Assembly (NCBI RefSeq): GCF_050003625.1
Contig: NC_134398.1
Coordinates: 25,699,211-25,763,210 of the forward strand
Source: Haematobia irritans
Lineage: Eukaryota > Arthropoda > Insecta > Diptera > Muscidae
DNA length: 64,000 bases
Reading direction: 5' to 3'
Both the position numbers and the translations under genes were made by a program. Below the pieces are notes generated by a model. That model worked only from the letters and a program-made list of their open reading frames with translations. It was not told where the DNA came from and did no database searches. Below, one piece after another: positions 12,101 to 19,500 of this stretch; position 1 is the first letter of the stretch; each line of letters opens with the position of its first letter.

Positions 12101-15100
12101 TTCCTCAGTGTTATAACTGGGCTCACAGACGCGAACAACAGTATTGACATTATTTTTCTTTAATTCCTGTAATTCAAATAATACGTAAATTAATTTGAGA
12201 TAAATTCAAAAGTTGTAAGAAAAGTAAAACAAGAACAAGTAAAAACGGTGCTAAGTTAGAGAGATCCAAATTCATACCAATTCCCATAGGGAATTGGTAT
12301 CATCAGACAGACATACAGACCAGTTTGGAGATCTACACTAGATGCTTAGTTTCAGAATGAGCCAATTCAAAGGACTTCGGAGGGTCCCTGGACATTAGAG
12401 AATAATTGGAATTTAGAGTGATACTGTTAATGTACCCAAACAATGAATGCCATCGGTCCATGTTTTGATATAATCCCTATGTAGTCAAATCCTCTTATTC
12501 TACTTTTTTGTTGTATATGCTATAATGTTTAAATTTTTTGAAATTTTTTTTCACATTTTTGTGCCATCTTTTTGTCATATTGTGCCACTTTTTATTTACA
12601 TTCATCAATACTGTAAGATTTTTTGTACATTTTGAACCCAATAGCGTTAAGGGTTAAGATTACGAAAATGATCGGTGTTCTAACAAAAGTTGAATTGAAC
12701 ACGTGTTCCGCCTAAAAATATGCAAAGAATTTTTTTCTATATTATATAAACATCCTGAATAAAATAAATAAATCTTCTGAATATTAAATTTCAACGAGTG
12801 GTTCTTAATGAAATGGGGATAACATGATTGTCAGGTTAGTGAGTTATCAGGGAGAAATTCTAACAATGTCCGTCTGGTCGTCTGTCTGTCTGTTGGAATC
12901 ACGCTACAGCGCTTAATACACAGAAAAAAAATATGATTCATTCACGAAATTAATTGATCCTATTGATTTTTTAATTGAAATGTCTTCAATAACGAAAATG
13001 ATAGTATCAATCACAGTTTCAATCAGGGCTGTGGAGTCGAGCCAATTTTGCTCGACTCCGACTCCAGCATTTTTCATCAGCTCGACTCCGACTCTGGAGT
13101 CGACTCCGGGTAATATAACTAAATCTCATTTTAATAACACTAATTTGTAGTTCTATTGTGGGGGTACCATAAGTGGATCGATATAAAGTATCGTATTTAT
13201 TTATGTGTGCAAAAAAGGTCTTAATTTCACATTAGATGCCAATTGAACTCTATATTTCAAATTTAGGACAATGTTTAATAAATAAAATAATGGTATTTGT
13301 GGACCAAAATTATTGATACTAAAGGGTGATACGGTCAAAATTTGGTCAAGGGAAAACGCGTGTAAATCGGTGAAATCGTTTATTTAAAAAATCAAATTAA
13401 ATTTCTTTTTCAAGTTCAATTAGTATAAAATTCAGGAAAAATATTCAGTTAGGCTTTCGCTTTTCCAAATCCGAATTGCCGGGCCTCACGCTTGACACCT
13501 GCCATCAGATTTTGTACAGCCACCTGCCTTGACACCTGCCATCAGATTTTGTACGCCGCAGAAAGCCAGTTTGCCTTGAGCTGCTGCTCGTCCTTAGCAG
13601 TTTTTTTTGGTTTTCTTTAGGTTCCGCTTGACAATAGCCCAGTATTTCTCAATTGGGCGTAGCTCTGGGAGGGTTCTTGTCCTTGGGAACCACCTGCACG
13701 TTGTTGGCGGCGTACCACTCCATACCACGCCTTTTTACCGTAATGGCAAGATGCCAAATCCGGCCAAAACAGTACGGAACAACCGTGTTTCTTCAGGAAA
13801 GGCAGCAGACGTTTATTCAAACACTCTTTCACGTAAATTTCTTGGTTGACAGTCCCGGAAGCTATGAAAATGCTGCTTTTCAAGCCACAGGTACAGATGG
13901 CTTGCCAAACCAGATATTTCTTTGCGAACTTTGACAGTTTTATGTGCTTGAAAATATCTGCTACCTTTCCCCTTCCTTTTGCCGTATAAAACTCCTGTCC
14001 CGGAAGCTGCTTGTAGTCGGCTTTGACGTAGATTTCGTCGTCCATTACCACGCAGTCAAACTTCGTCAGCATCGCGCTTTGGCCGTCGTATTTTGTTTAT
14101 CATCGCGATTTGGAGTCACTACCTTCTTGTAAGTCGATAGTCCGGCTCGTTTTTTGGCTCGATGACGGTTGTAGACGATACACCCAGCTTATTTGCGGCA
14201 TCTCGGAGAGAGAGGTTAGGGTTTCGCTTGAAACTACCGGCAACTCTCTTTGTCGTCTCAGCGGCTTCCGGTTTTCGATTTCCCCCCGATCCAGACTTCC
14301 TGGCTGTCGACAAACGTTCCCCAAACACTTTAATTACATTTGTAACGGTTGATTTGGCAACTTTTAGCGATTTTGCCAGCTTTGCGTGCGAGTAGCTCGG
14401 ATTTTCGCGATGCGCGAGCAAAATTTTGATACGCTGCTCTTCTTGCTTGGACGGCATTTTGACAACTGAAGAGTGAATTCCAAAATCAAAATAGGAGCAA
14501 CATTCTACACACACACACCTTCAAAATGAGGGGTGTTCAGGTTTTTTAAATGCAAAATTGAAGGAAATACGTCAAGTTTATATTGACCAAATTTTGACCG
14601 TATCACCCTTTATCTCAAATCCTTTAAATTTTTTGCGAGCTTTATAAAGGTTTATATTCCCATATGCATGAATTTGAATCAGAATCGATTTAGACAAAAT
14701 TGTATATACTGTATACAAAATCTATGTACTTACCCCCATATGCAAAAACGTTAAAGAAAACTTCAAGCCTACTTTTACCTTATAAATTCCTTCGATAAAC
14801 TGTCAATAAATTATTTTACATATGGACATTAAAATTTAAATCTAACGTTATGGGACGTTTAGACAATTTCGCAAAAATGCATTTATGATTCATTCATTGA
14901 AAAATTTGAAAACTTGAGTCATTTCTACAAGTTTTCGACTTAGCAGTGAGTATCAGTGAGCAAAATTTTATATAGAAATAAAATTTTGCAAAATTTTCTA
15001 CAGAAACAAAATTTTGGCAAAATTTTCTATAGAAATCAAATTTTGACCAAATATATAGAAATAAAATTTTGAATGAGCATCAATAAGAAAAAAATTTTGA

Positions 15101-17728
15101 GAAAATTTGCTATAGAGATAAAATTTGACAATTTTTTCTAATAGAAATAAAATTTTGAAAAAATTTTAGAAAAATTTTTGTGTAGTAAATAAAATTATGC
15201 AAAATACTCTACAGAAACAAAATTTTGACTAAATTTTCTATAGGAATAAAATTTTGACTAAATTTTCTATAGAAATAAAATTTTGACAAAATTTTCTGTA
15301 AAAATAAAATTTTGACCAAATTTTCTAATAAAAAATCTATTACTATAAAAATTTTGGCAAAATTTTCTATAGAAATAAAATTTTGACTTAAATTTTTATA
15401 GAAATAAAATGATCAATAGAAATAAAATTTTGAAAACATTTTTGTGTAACAAACAAAATTTTCTATAGAAATAAAATTTTGCAAAATATTCTATAGAAAC
15501 AACATTTTGACTCAATTTTCTATAGAAATAAAATTTTGACAAAATTTTCTATAGAAAAAAATATTTCTATAGTAATAAAATTTTTAATACCTTTTTTATA
15601 GAAATAAAATTTTGACAAAATTTGCTATAGAAAACAACTTTGAAAAAATTTTCTGTCAATATTCCACATATGTATATGGCCTTAAAATAAAATTAAAAAA
15701 AATAATTTCGATTGTTCGAAATATTTCAAATAAATTGATATGGGCATTAAAATGGATCGATCCAACCCATCTGCTAGTCTAACATTCTAGGAAACATAAA
15801 AAGGTAGCAGTAATTGGAAGTTGATTTTCATTTACAATCATGCTGTACATTGATCGAATGAATAACGCAATGGAAACTAATTTGCGTTAAAACTTGCTTA
15901 GTTACAAAAATGTGAAATGTTTTAAAAAATTTTGTTTGGTCGGAGTCGAGCAAAATTTTTACGACTCCGACTCCAGCAAAATCTTCAGACTCCGACTCCA
16001 AGACTCCGACTCCGGCTCCACAGCCCTGGTTTCAATATGAAATAAATTATTCAAAAAGCTTCGGCTTTGGTTAATCGACCTCTTGAGGCCGAAGGCCGAT
16101 TCATGGCCTATTATCGATTTTTGGTCGAATGCCGAATGCGATGCTTCGGTCGAGCTCTTTATTACCTACATCAGTTCAGGTTTTTATATAGCCCCTAAAT
16201 AAACCGATCTGCCGATTTGATTTTCTGGCCTTCTAGACACCGCAATTTGTATCCAATTTGCCTGATATTCGATATCTAGAAGTATTTTAGGTCCACAAAA
16301 ATATTTTTCGAATATAGTATGTATCGGTCCATGTTTTAGTATAACCCTCATATAGACCGATCTTTCAATTTCACTTCTTAGGGCTCTAGAAACCATAAGT
16401 TTTTTTTTCGATTTTGCTGAAATTTTATATTTAGGTTTTTTTTGTTTTTTTAATTCAAAAAGGCATCTCTCGAATTTGGTTCGAGTGTGTTACGACAAAA
16501 AAGTGTTCAAAGGAAAGTATAATATTTGATTCATGGTGGTGGGTATTTAATGGCGTTTTCGATTCGCAAAAAATATGTTGCCCTACTTTTTTCCTTATTG
16601 CATTTTCGACCAAATGATAGCGTCATTGCAAAGTTATTTTTAATTCCCAATATTGTGAGAGATACAGGATCCAAAATCTATCACAGTGTCCTTCATATTT
16701 AGCTGTCAATTTCGAGAATGTTGCACCTTTTTCCCCAATCGAAATCGCCATAAGATTCAACCCAGACGCATATACTTGTTTATCATATTTCAGTGGACAT
16801 GTGTACCGCCTAAAAATATGCTAAGAAATTTTTCTATATTAGATATCTACTGGAAATTGAATTTCAAGGAGTGGTTTTCAATGAAAAAAAAAACAATATT
16901 TATGAATGAAATGAGGGTGGAAATACGTGTTCCACCTTTTATAATAAGTGACTTTTTTTGTGGCACTTTTATGAAATTCTAAATGGTAACGGCTTAAGGT
17001 GGGTATTAAGTTCGAGTTTAGCCGCTAAAATCGCCACTTTTTCACGATTACTTTTCTCTAATAATCAATTAAAAAGATTATAAACTTTGCGAAAAGTTAC
17101 TTTGGGATATTCCCCATCAAGTTTTAATAAAATTTGCATCAAAGAGGTACTAATTTATGCTGTTTTTACTGATTTAATTTCGGTTTTAGCGGCTAAACTC
17201 GAACTTAATACCCACCTTTACAGAAAACAAAATCCCGAAAATGTTTCCAATTAAAGTCTTGAGTTTTAAAAAAATATCCAATTGAAAATTTAATTGATTG
17301 AACAAATTTTTTAAATGAAACAAAAATCAATCATAAAAATTAATAGTATCAATTAATTTTTTAATTGGATGATCAATTAATTTTTTAATTGACTTTGAAT
17401 AAATTTTCTTTTAATTGATACTATCACTTCTGTAATTGAAGACAAAAAATATTTTTTTTGTGTCTATATGGATCTTGAAGTTTTTCTTATCTGGCTTTTT
17501 ACAATCACCAAATTAACGTGTTTTCTGTTCACAGGGCTCCAACATCCCTACCGTTTTTCATTGTTTCCTTGTTTTTTTATTTTTTTAATTCTCGATATTC
17601 ATTCAACTTACCATAATATAATGATGTATGGTTACATCCGATGGCCGATCAGTGATTAGGAACTTCATTCCCTTAAACTCAATAAGAGCTGGCGCGGGAC
17701 GTAAATCCTTTTGACGCATGTTGCTCAT
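46..17728 (-). CDS. PRL-1: PRL-1 protein tyrosine phosphatase (PTP4A family), four coding exons
   Basis: Joining 17612-17728, 12000-12166, 233-364 and 46-157 on the minus strand gives 528 nt, 175 residues plus stop, the usual size for fly PRL-1. The product is a small dual-specificity phosphatase anchored to membranes by prenylation. Residues 107-114 read HCVAGLGR, the CX5R active site with Cys108 and Arg114. FEDG at 74-77 supplies the likely general acid Asp76, in the place of the WPFDD loop of vertebrate PTP4A. Cys53 matches the regulatory cysteine of the family. A Lys/Arg/His-rich tail leads to the CaaX box CCVQ at 172-175. All junctions use GT-AG and keep frame (intron phases 0, 2, 2). 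The family identity is recognised from protein similarity. The exact start is less certain, since a second Met lies three codons on and an in-frame Met lies 24 codons upstream. Confidence 0.96.
165..183. repeat. (GA)n microsatellite in PRL-1 intron 3
   Basis: A run of GA dinucleotides just upstream of the exon 4 acceptor (minus strand CT tract), so it probably also serves as part of the pyrimidine tract. Confidence 0.8.
233..364 (-). CDS. PRL-1: PRL-1 coding exon 3 with the catalytic P-loop
   Basis: The acceptor is a long T tract ending acag, and the donor is GA|gtaagtacat. The exon completes Lys95 and encodes [20 protein letters not shown] and onward to AAVEMIR. It carries the catalytic Cys108 and Arg114 and the P-loop. 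It leaves two bases (GA) that join the C of exon 4 to make Asp139. Confidence 0.98.
365..743. other. unique AT-rich intron sequence
   Basis: PRL-1 intron 2 near exon 3. No repeat, open frame or motif stands out apart from the T tract of the exon 3 acceptor. Confidence 0.6.
744..1167. mobile_element. MITE-like element with 13-bp inverted ends
   Basis: Left end acacccatgttcg (744-756) and right end cgaacatgggtgt (1155-1167) are perfect inverted copies. The 424-bp interior has no coding frame. A target duplication is not clear (ttt / tat), so the superfamily is open. Confidence 0.5.
1168..1470. other. AT-rich intron sequence without recognised features
   Basis: Lies between a MITE and a satellite array. 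Nothing supported seen. Confidence 0.6.
1471..1691 (+). repeat. 29-bp satellite array (about 8 units)
   Basis: Tandem, partly decayed copies of the 29-bp unit built around TTTCTATAGAAA and CAAAATTTTG. The array abuts the 5' end of a Helentron-like element. Confidence 0.9.
1692..3552 (+). mobile_element. Helentron-like (INE-1/DINE-1 type) element, family C
   Basis: The 5' part has the INE-1 signature: a TATACCC-like head with inverted GGGTATA, atcgaaatat, gtaaagtatatatattc, and a gtctgtctgtctg run. The middle holds degenerate units spaced about 152-157 bp, each with atagcccccatatagacc. The 3' end has a hairpin TTCGGC-CCG-GCCGAA and ends tatatacttg before T's. No Rep/helicase frame is present, so it is non-autonomous. 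The predicted small proteins here are translations of the units. Confidence 0.75.
2544..2987 (+). repeat. 222-bp tandem duplication inside the Helentron
   Basis: 2544-2765 and 2766-2987 appear identical base for base by eye, unlike the diverged neighbouring units. It is a very recent duplication or an assembly effect. Confidence 0.8.
3555..4062 (+). repeat. 29-bp satellite array, degenerate
   Basis: Diverged units (many with ttcctagagaaa) follow directly after the Helentron 3' end. Around 3720-3830 the array is broken by a segment with repeated aaaaatcaacca-type motifs and the palindrome ttgatagaattctaccaa. Confidence 0.85.
4116..4702. mobile_element. AT-rich palindromic MITE, split by a SINE
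   Basis: The outer parts match the family seen complete at 56127-56418: cacacaaaa start, many caattaa/ttaattg repeats, ttttttctgtgt end. The SINE at 4176-4526 interrupts it, with target duplication attaaa. Confidence 0.8.
4176..4526 (-). mobile_element. tRNA-derived SINE, full length
   Basis: On the minus strand it opens ggagccaccgtggtgcaatg, a tRNA-like head with A box TGGTGCAATGG (4506-4516) and a perfect B box GGTTCGATTCC (4462-4472), the internal Pol III promoter. A non-tRNA body follows, and the tail is repeated cctaa. A 6-bp duplication attaaa (4170-4175 and 4527-4532) flanks it. A second copy lies at 54204-54506. Confidence 0.88.
4703..4965. other. unique intron sequence downstream of the cassette exon
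   Basis: No repeats recognised. Contains the candidate cassette exon donor at its edge. Confidence 0.5.
4966..5178 (-). CDS. candidate in-frame cassette exon of PRL-1 (71 codons)
   Basis: A 213-nt segment between PRL-1 exons 2 and 3 on the same strand. It has a pyrimidine-rich acceptor (tttttttgtag) and donor AG|gtaagg. Of the three frames only one is open, and it is the frame PRL-1 needs: one base completes the codon begun by exon 2, 70 codons follow, and two bases remain for exon 3. Splicing it in would turn Lys95 into Asn and insert [12 protein letters not shown], a basic part ([14 protein letters not shown]), a Thr/Asn-rich part and ITDDTDTTC before YQQNPE. The insert falls between the helix after the acid loop and the strand leading to the P-loop, so it would sit within the catalytic domain. 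Transposons flank it at 4116-4702 and 5679-7646 but do not enter it. I know of no such exon in other PRL genes. It could instead belong to another nested gene or be a chance open segment. Confidence 0.55.
5179..5671. other. unique intron sequence upstream of the cassette exon
   Basis: Begins with the pyrimidine tract of the cassette acceptor (minus strand). Otherwise A-rich, with no open frame I would support. Confidence 0.5.
5679..7646. mobile_element. non-autonomous hAT-like element with ~30-bp inverted ends
   Basis: The left end cagagagaataaaaagacaa and the right end (reverse complement cagagagaataaaaacacaa) match over about 30 bp with one mismatch. A 7-bp duplication taattat flanks it (5672-5678 and 7647-7653). 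Ends starting CAGAG resemble hobo-like hAT elements, although hAT usually duplicates 8 bp. Short open frames near 6841-7177 match nothing I know. No transposase was found. Confidence 0.65.
7655..7746 (+). repeat. module with ctaccaa motifs leading into the satellite
   Basis: Reads gttgccactcagcccaaaaa and then repeated taccaaaa motifs. A similar leader precedes the array at 46345, suggesting the satellite moves with this module. Confidence 0.5.
7747..8660 (+). repeat. 29-bp satellite array (about 31 units)
   Basis: Near-regular head-to-tail 29-bp units. A run of units near 8340-8400 shares the variant acaattttgtcgcaat, a sign of local copy spreading. Confidence 0.95.
8661..8845 (+). mobile_element. 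AT-rich palindromic MITE, 5'-truncated
   Basis: Starts inside the family consensus (ttcaattgaatcaaaaatcaatcac) directly after the satellite and ends attattttctgt. Confidence 0.75.
8846..9629. other. unique AT-rich intron sequence
   Basis: No recognised repeat. A small minus-strand frame (9061-9261) has no protein-like features. Confidence 0.5.
9630..9905 (+). mobile_element. AT-rich palindromic MITE
   Basis: Near full-length copy, from acactaaaaaaactatcacc to gggaattttttttt, with the same order of caattaa/ttaattg motifs as the other copies. Confidence 0.8.
10107..10333 (+). mobile_element. AT-rich palindromic MITE, internally deleted
   Basis: Starts acacagaaaaaaaatcac and ends ttgttttgtgtg. 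The middle is shorter than in other copies. Confidence 0.8.
10504..11789 (+). mobile_element. Himar1-like mariner (irritans group), inactive
   Basis: 1286 bp with inverted ends acaggttggctgataagtcc (left) and the matching accgg...ccaacccgt (right), flanked by TA at 10502-10503 and 11790-11791, the mariner target duplication. The ends and transposase match the Himar1 group. A second copy lies in reverse orientation at 61886-63116. Confidence 0.95.
10683..11722 (+). pseudogene. mariner transposase, frameshifted
   Basis: The reading starts at ATG 10683 (MEK) but a short deletion shifts frame within a few codons. The long open part runs from 10708, with the helix-turn-helix region ([16 protein letters not shown]), then MDEAWLHHY carrying the first catalytic Asp. 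A second shift near 11287 replaces the expected FWDAHG. The second Asp is visible in another frame ([11 protein letters not shown]) and the third region (YSPDL) is damaged by a further deletion. The end EGNYVE with TAA is at 11720-11722. At least three breaks rule out function. Confidence 0.93.
11792..11999. other. short AT-rich spacer before PRL-1 exon 2
   Basis: Between the mariner and the exon 2 donor. Nothing else seen. Confidence 0.5.
12000..12166 (-). CDS. PRL-1: PRL-1 coding exon 2 (residues 40-94 plus two bases)
   Basis: The acceptor ttacag is followed by [18 protein letters not shown], then the general-acid loop KDLAFEDG. The donor is AA|gtgagtatc, leaving a phase-2 intron (two bases of a Lys codon). 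The 167-nt length agrees with 55 codons plus two bases. The exon sits about 210 bp beyond a mariner relic. Confidence 0.97.
12236..12495. mobile_element. Helentron-like fragment with a perfect hairpin
   Basis: Starts with acaagtaaaaacgg, the reverse of the Helentron 3' end, and ends in a unit fragment catcggtccatgttttgata. A perfect inverted repeat with 12-bp arms and a 3-nt loop (ataccaattccc ... gggaattggtat) lies at 12274-12300. Confidence 0.55.
12496..12831. other. AT-rich intron sequence with a gtgcca-type repeat
   Basis: Repeated short motifs gtgccatctttttgtc and gtgccactttttattt resemble stretches at 16950, 25660, 38050 and 40930, so this is part of a degenerate interspersed family. 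Confidence 0.4.
12832..12917 (+). mobile_element. INE-1-type head fragment
   Basis: Carries atcagggagaaattctaa, gtctgtctgtctg and gaatcacgctacagc, as in the head of the element at 1692. Confidence 0.6.
12918..13023 (+). mobile_element. AT-rich palindromic MITE, cut by a hAT insertion
   Basis: The family's acacagaaaaaaa end followed by cacgaaattaattgatcc. The hAT element at 13024 cuts it, and its continuation after 16036 is largely lost. Confidence 0.7.
13322..14610 (-). mobile_element. Tc1/mariner-superfamily element nested in the hAT
   Basis: 1289 bp with perfect 28-bp inverted ends beginning aagggtgatacggtcaaaat, and TA on both sides (13320-13321, 14611-14612). It encodes a broken transposase on the minus strand and is inserted in the hAT element, so it is younger than it. 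Confidence 0.93.
13449..14457 (-). pseudogene. Tc1-like transposase, frameshifted
   Basis: Starts [16 protein letters not shown] at 14457, with a paired-type DNA-binding part ([20 protein letters not shown], then [13 protein letters not shown]). Frame shifts follow. The catalytic part shows [19 protein letters not shown] and, in another frame, [15 protein letters not shown], whose Glu suggests a DDE-type triad. The last codons FGFGKAKA end in TAA at 13449-13451. A 26-bp segment is repeated 37 bp apart near 13492 and 13529. The subfamily is uncertain. Confidence 0.88.
14961..15656 (-). repeat. 29-bp satellite array (about 24 units), inside the hAT element
   Basis: Degenerate units in the reverse orientation (ctatagaaataaaattttga). 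Confidence 0.92.
16037..16165. repeat. short stretch rich in ttcgg/ccgaa inverted motifs
   Basis: Repeated cttcggctttgg, ggccgaaggccga and gccgaatgcc motifs can pair with one another. Origin unknown. Confidence 0.35.
16166..16551 (+). mobile_element. Helentron-like fragment, family C
   Basis: Contains units with tatatagcccctaaataaac and atagaccgatctttca, and ends with gattcatggtggtgggtattt, as just before the 3' hairpin at 3500. Head and hairpin are missing. Confidence 0.65.
16552..16993. other. AT-rich intron sequence, gtggcac-type repeat
   Basis: Ends in a gtgactttttttgtggcact stretch shared with other intron regions. The open frame at 16686-16982 is not supported. Confidence 0.4.
16997..17217. 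mobile_element. PIF/Harbinger-like MITE with perfect 34-bp inverted ends
   Basis: The ends begin aggtgggtattaagttcgag and match their inverted copy for 34 bp. A 3-bp TTA duplication lies at 16994-16996 and 17218-17220, as PIF/Harbinger elements make. The 221 bp hold no gene. Confidence 0.85.
17221..17463 (+). mobile_element. AT-rich palindromic MITE
   Basis: Copy starting cagaaaacaaaatcccgaaa and ending attttttttgtgtc, directly beside the PIF-like MITE and about 150 bp from PRL-1 exon 1. Confidence 0.8.
17612..17728 (-). CDS. PRL-1: PRL-1 coding exon 1 (residues 1-39)
   Basis: Starts at ATG 17728 and ends with an ATG codon directly before the donor gtaagttg, leaving a phase-0 intron. It encodes the N-terminus, with [13 protein letters not shown], the first strand and turn of the phosphatase fold. 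The start at 17728 gives the short [16 protein letters not shown] beginning seen in fly PRL-1. An alternative is an acceptor AG just after this ATG, with translation starting at the ATG at 17719. Confidence 0.95.
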
Positions 17729-19308
17729 TAATATCAAAATACAATTTTGTTTTAAAAAATATGTATATGTATAAATATATATATATATAGGTATAAACAA
17801 AATAAACGCTTACAAACTTATCTCAATATATGTATATATTTATATGTGTAAGTAGGTATGCCCTATAAATAGATATAATAAATACAAATGAATTTAGAGT
17901 CGCGTTTTAGAAAAATGTTACACACACACACAAACAATAGAACAAATATCGGAGAAAAAAAACCGGAGAGAAATTATGGACTCAAATTTGTTTGGGTATC
18001 CCGAACACTCTTGTGTGATTCTCTCTCAAATTTAATTAATTTTTTTTGTAATAATTCGTATATAATATAAATTGATCTTATATGCAAATATAATTTAGCT
18101 GTAATTATTATTGGATGTTTAATCGATTTTTTTAAGTTTTTACAAAATGTTTTAATTCTCTCGTTTTTAGTGAGAAATAGAATAGTAAAAAAAAGAATTT
18201 TTTTTTGAAGTATGCTTTTAGGCTGTTTCTTATTTTCCTTTCAAAGAGAGATTTGTAGCGTTTTTCGTTTCTTTCTTCTTCTTTTAGGATTGAGTGTCTT
18301 TTTTGTATTGCAAATTTATTTTTCTATTGGTGTTTGTTGTATTAGAAAATGAGGTTACTTCAGTTTTCTTATGTTTTTAGGTTTTGATCAAACAGAAAAT
18401 TATTGGAATTTTTTTTGTTTAGAAACTCAGAAAATAGTAAATTTTTTATACAATAATTTAAGACGGCTTATTCAGGATATTTTGTTTAAAATTTCTATAG
18501 TCTAAAGGAAGATATTTTTTTTTTTGTTTTTTGTTTTCTTAAATTCAGCGATTAACTTCCAAATTAAAATACAATTAAGTAAAATACAGTTTTTTTTGTC
18601 TTACAATTTTTTAAGCCAGTTGTTTTCCCTTAAGTACTTCAATTATCTTTTAAGTTCGTTTGTTTTGTTGTTGTTGGTTTTGTTTAGGATAAGTTTAACC
18701 TTTTTAAGCTTAAAAATTATCACAAAAAATTAAGATTTTTTTTTTAGAAAAAAATTATTTAAAAAATATTCACTTTTGTTTTTCTTCTAGACTTCTTCTT
18801 GTTCTTCTTTTTGTTTTCTTACAATAAATATCCCTGTTCAATGTTGATGTTGTTGCTGGATTCAATTTCCTTAGAATATTGCTGATTTAAAGGGGGGAGG
18901 GTGGTGATGGGTCTGTTGACGGCGAGGATATTCCCAAAAACTAATGAATTTTGTTTGGTGTATTTTTCAATGTGAAGAGTTTTGATGTGTTATTGAAATT
19001 GGTATTCTGTTATTGCTAATTGATTTGATGGTTAGCTCCTCTGATATGATGTGATAGCGTTATTTTCCCTTTATGGATTTGAATATCCTTTCTTTGTTTT
19101 CCCTTAATGTTGCACGATGTACGTATGTTGAATGATACGTTTACCGGCTTTTGTCTTTCTAAGGCTCTTGTCAAAATTCGTCCTTGGGTGTTTTTGTTGT
19201 TGTTTGCCTTCCCTTCTTAAACTTGCAGTTTCTTCGTCTGACTTTTAAACGCCTGCGTAAACGTTTTGATTTTCTTCTCCAGCCTTTGCCGCTATGGAAG
19301 TTTTCCCC
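17729..19308 (-). other. PRL-1: probable PRL-1 5' UTR joined to coding exon 1
   Basis: On the minus strand a strong acceptor (T tract ending gtag, exon from 19308) opens a 1.6-kb stretch that runs into the PRL-1 start codon. It is A-rich with many CAAACAA/CAACAA runs, as fly 5' UTRs often are. It carries none of the interspersed repeats that fill the neighbouring DNA and has no long open frame. A possible internal donor (CCG|gtaaac near 19150) could split it. Transcript data are needed to confirm it is one exon. Confidence 0.45.
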
Positions 19309-19500
19309 CTACAAAAAAAAAATAGAGAAAAACATAGAATAATGTAAGCTTATATACTGGTAGCAAATCATAAATACAATGAAACTTTTCATTAAATAAC
19401 GAAACATTTCATATTATTAATGAACATTTTCATTGTCCTAATGCTAAATGGCGTTTATGTCAATTAAACAAATTTTCGTTGGCTCAATTATCATTTTTTT
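19309..19500. other. spacer upstream of the 5' UTR acceptor
   Basis: Holds the pyrimidine tract on the minus strand. Otherwise AT-rich with short gaaacatttcat-type repeats. Confidence 0.5.

Larger units (their letters stand above)
13024..16028. mobile_element. hAT-superfamily element, non-autonomous, with nested insertions
   Basis: The ends cagggctgtggagtcgag and ctccggctccacagccctg are inverted, and an exact 8-bp duplication gtttcaat lies at 13016-13023 and 16029-16036, diagnostic of hAT. Near the ends there are repeats of the gactccgactc type. No hAT transposase frame is left. Inside lie a Tc1-like element (13322-14610) and a satellite array (14961-15656). Confidence 0.9.

Noticed and set aside
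14710..14750. Donor-like gtaagtacat on the minus strand near 14730
   Set aside because: Lies inside a hAT element with no acceptor-bounded open segment beside it.
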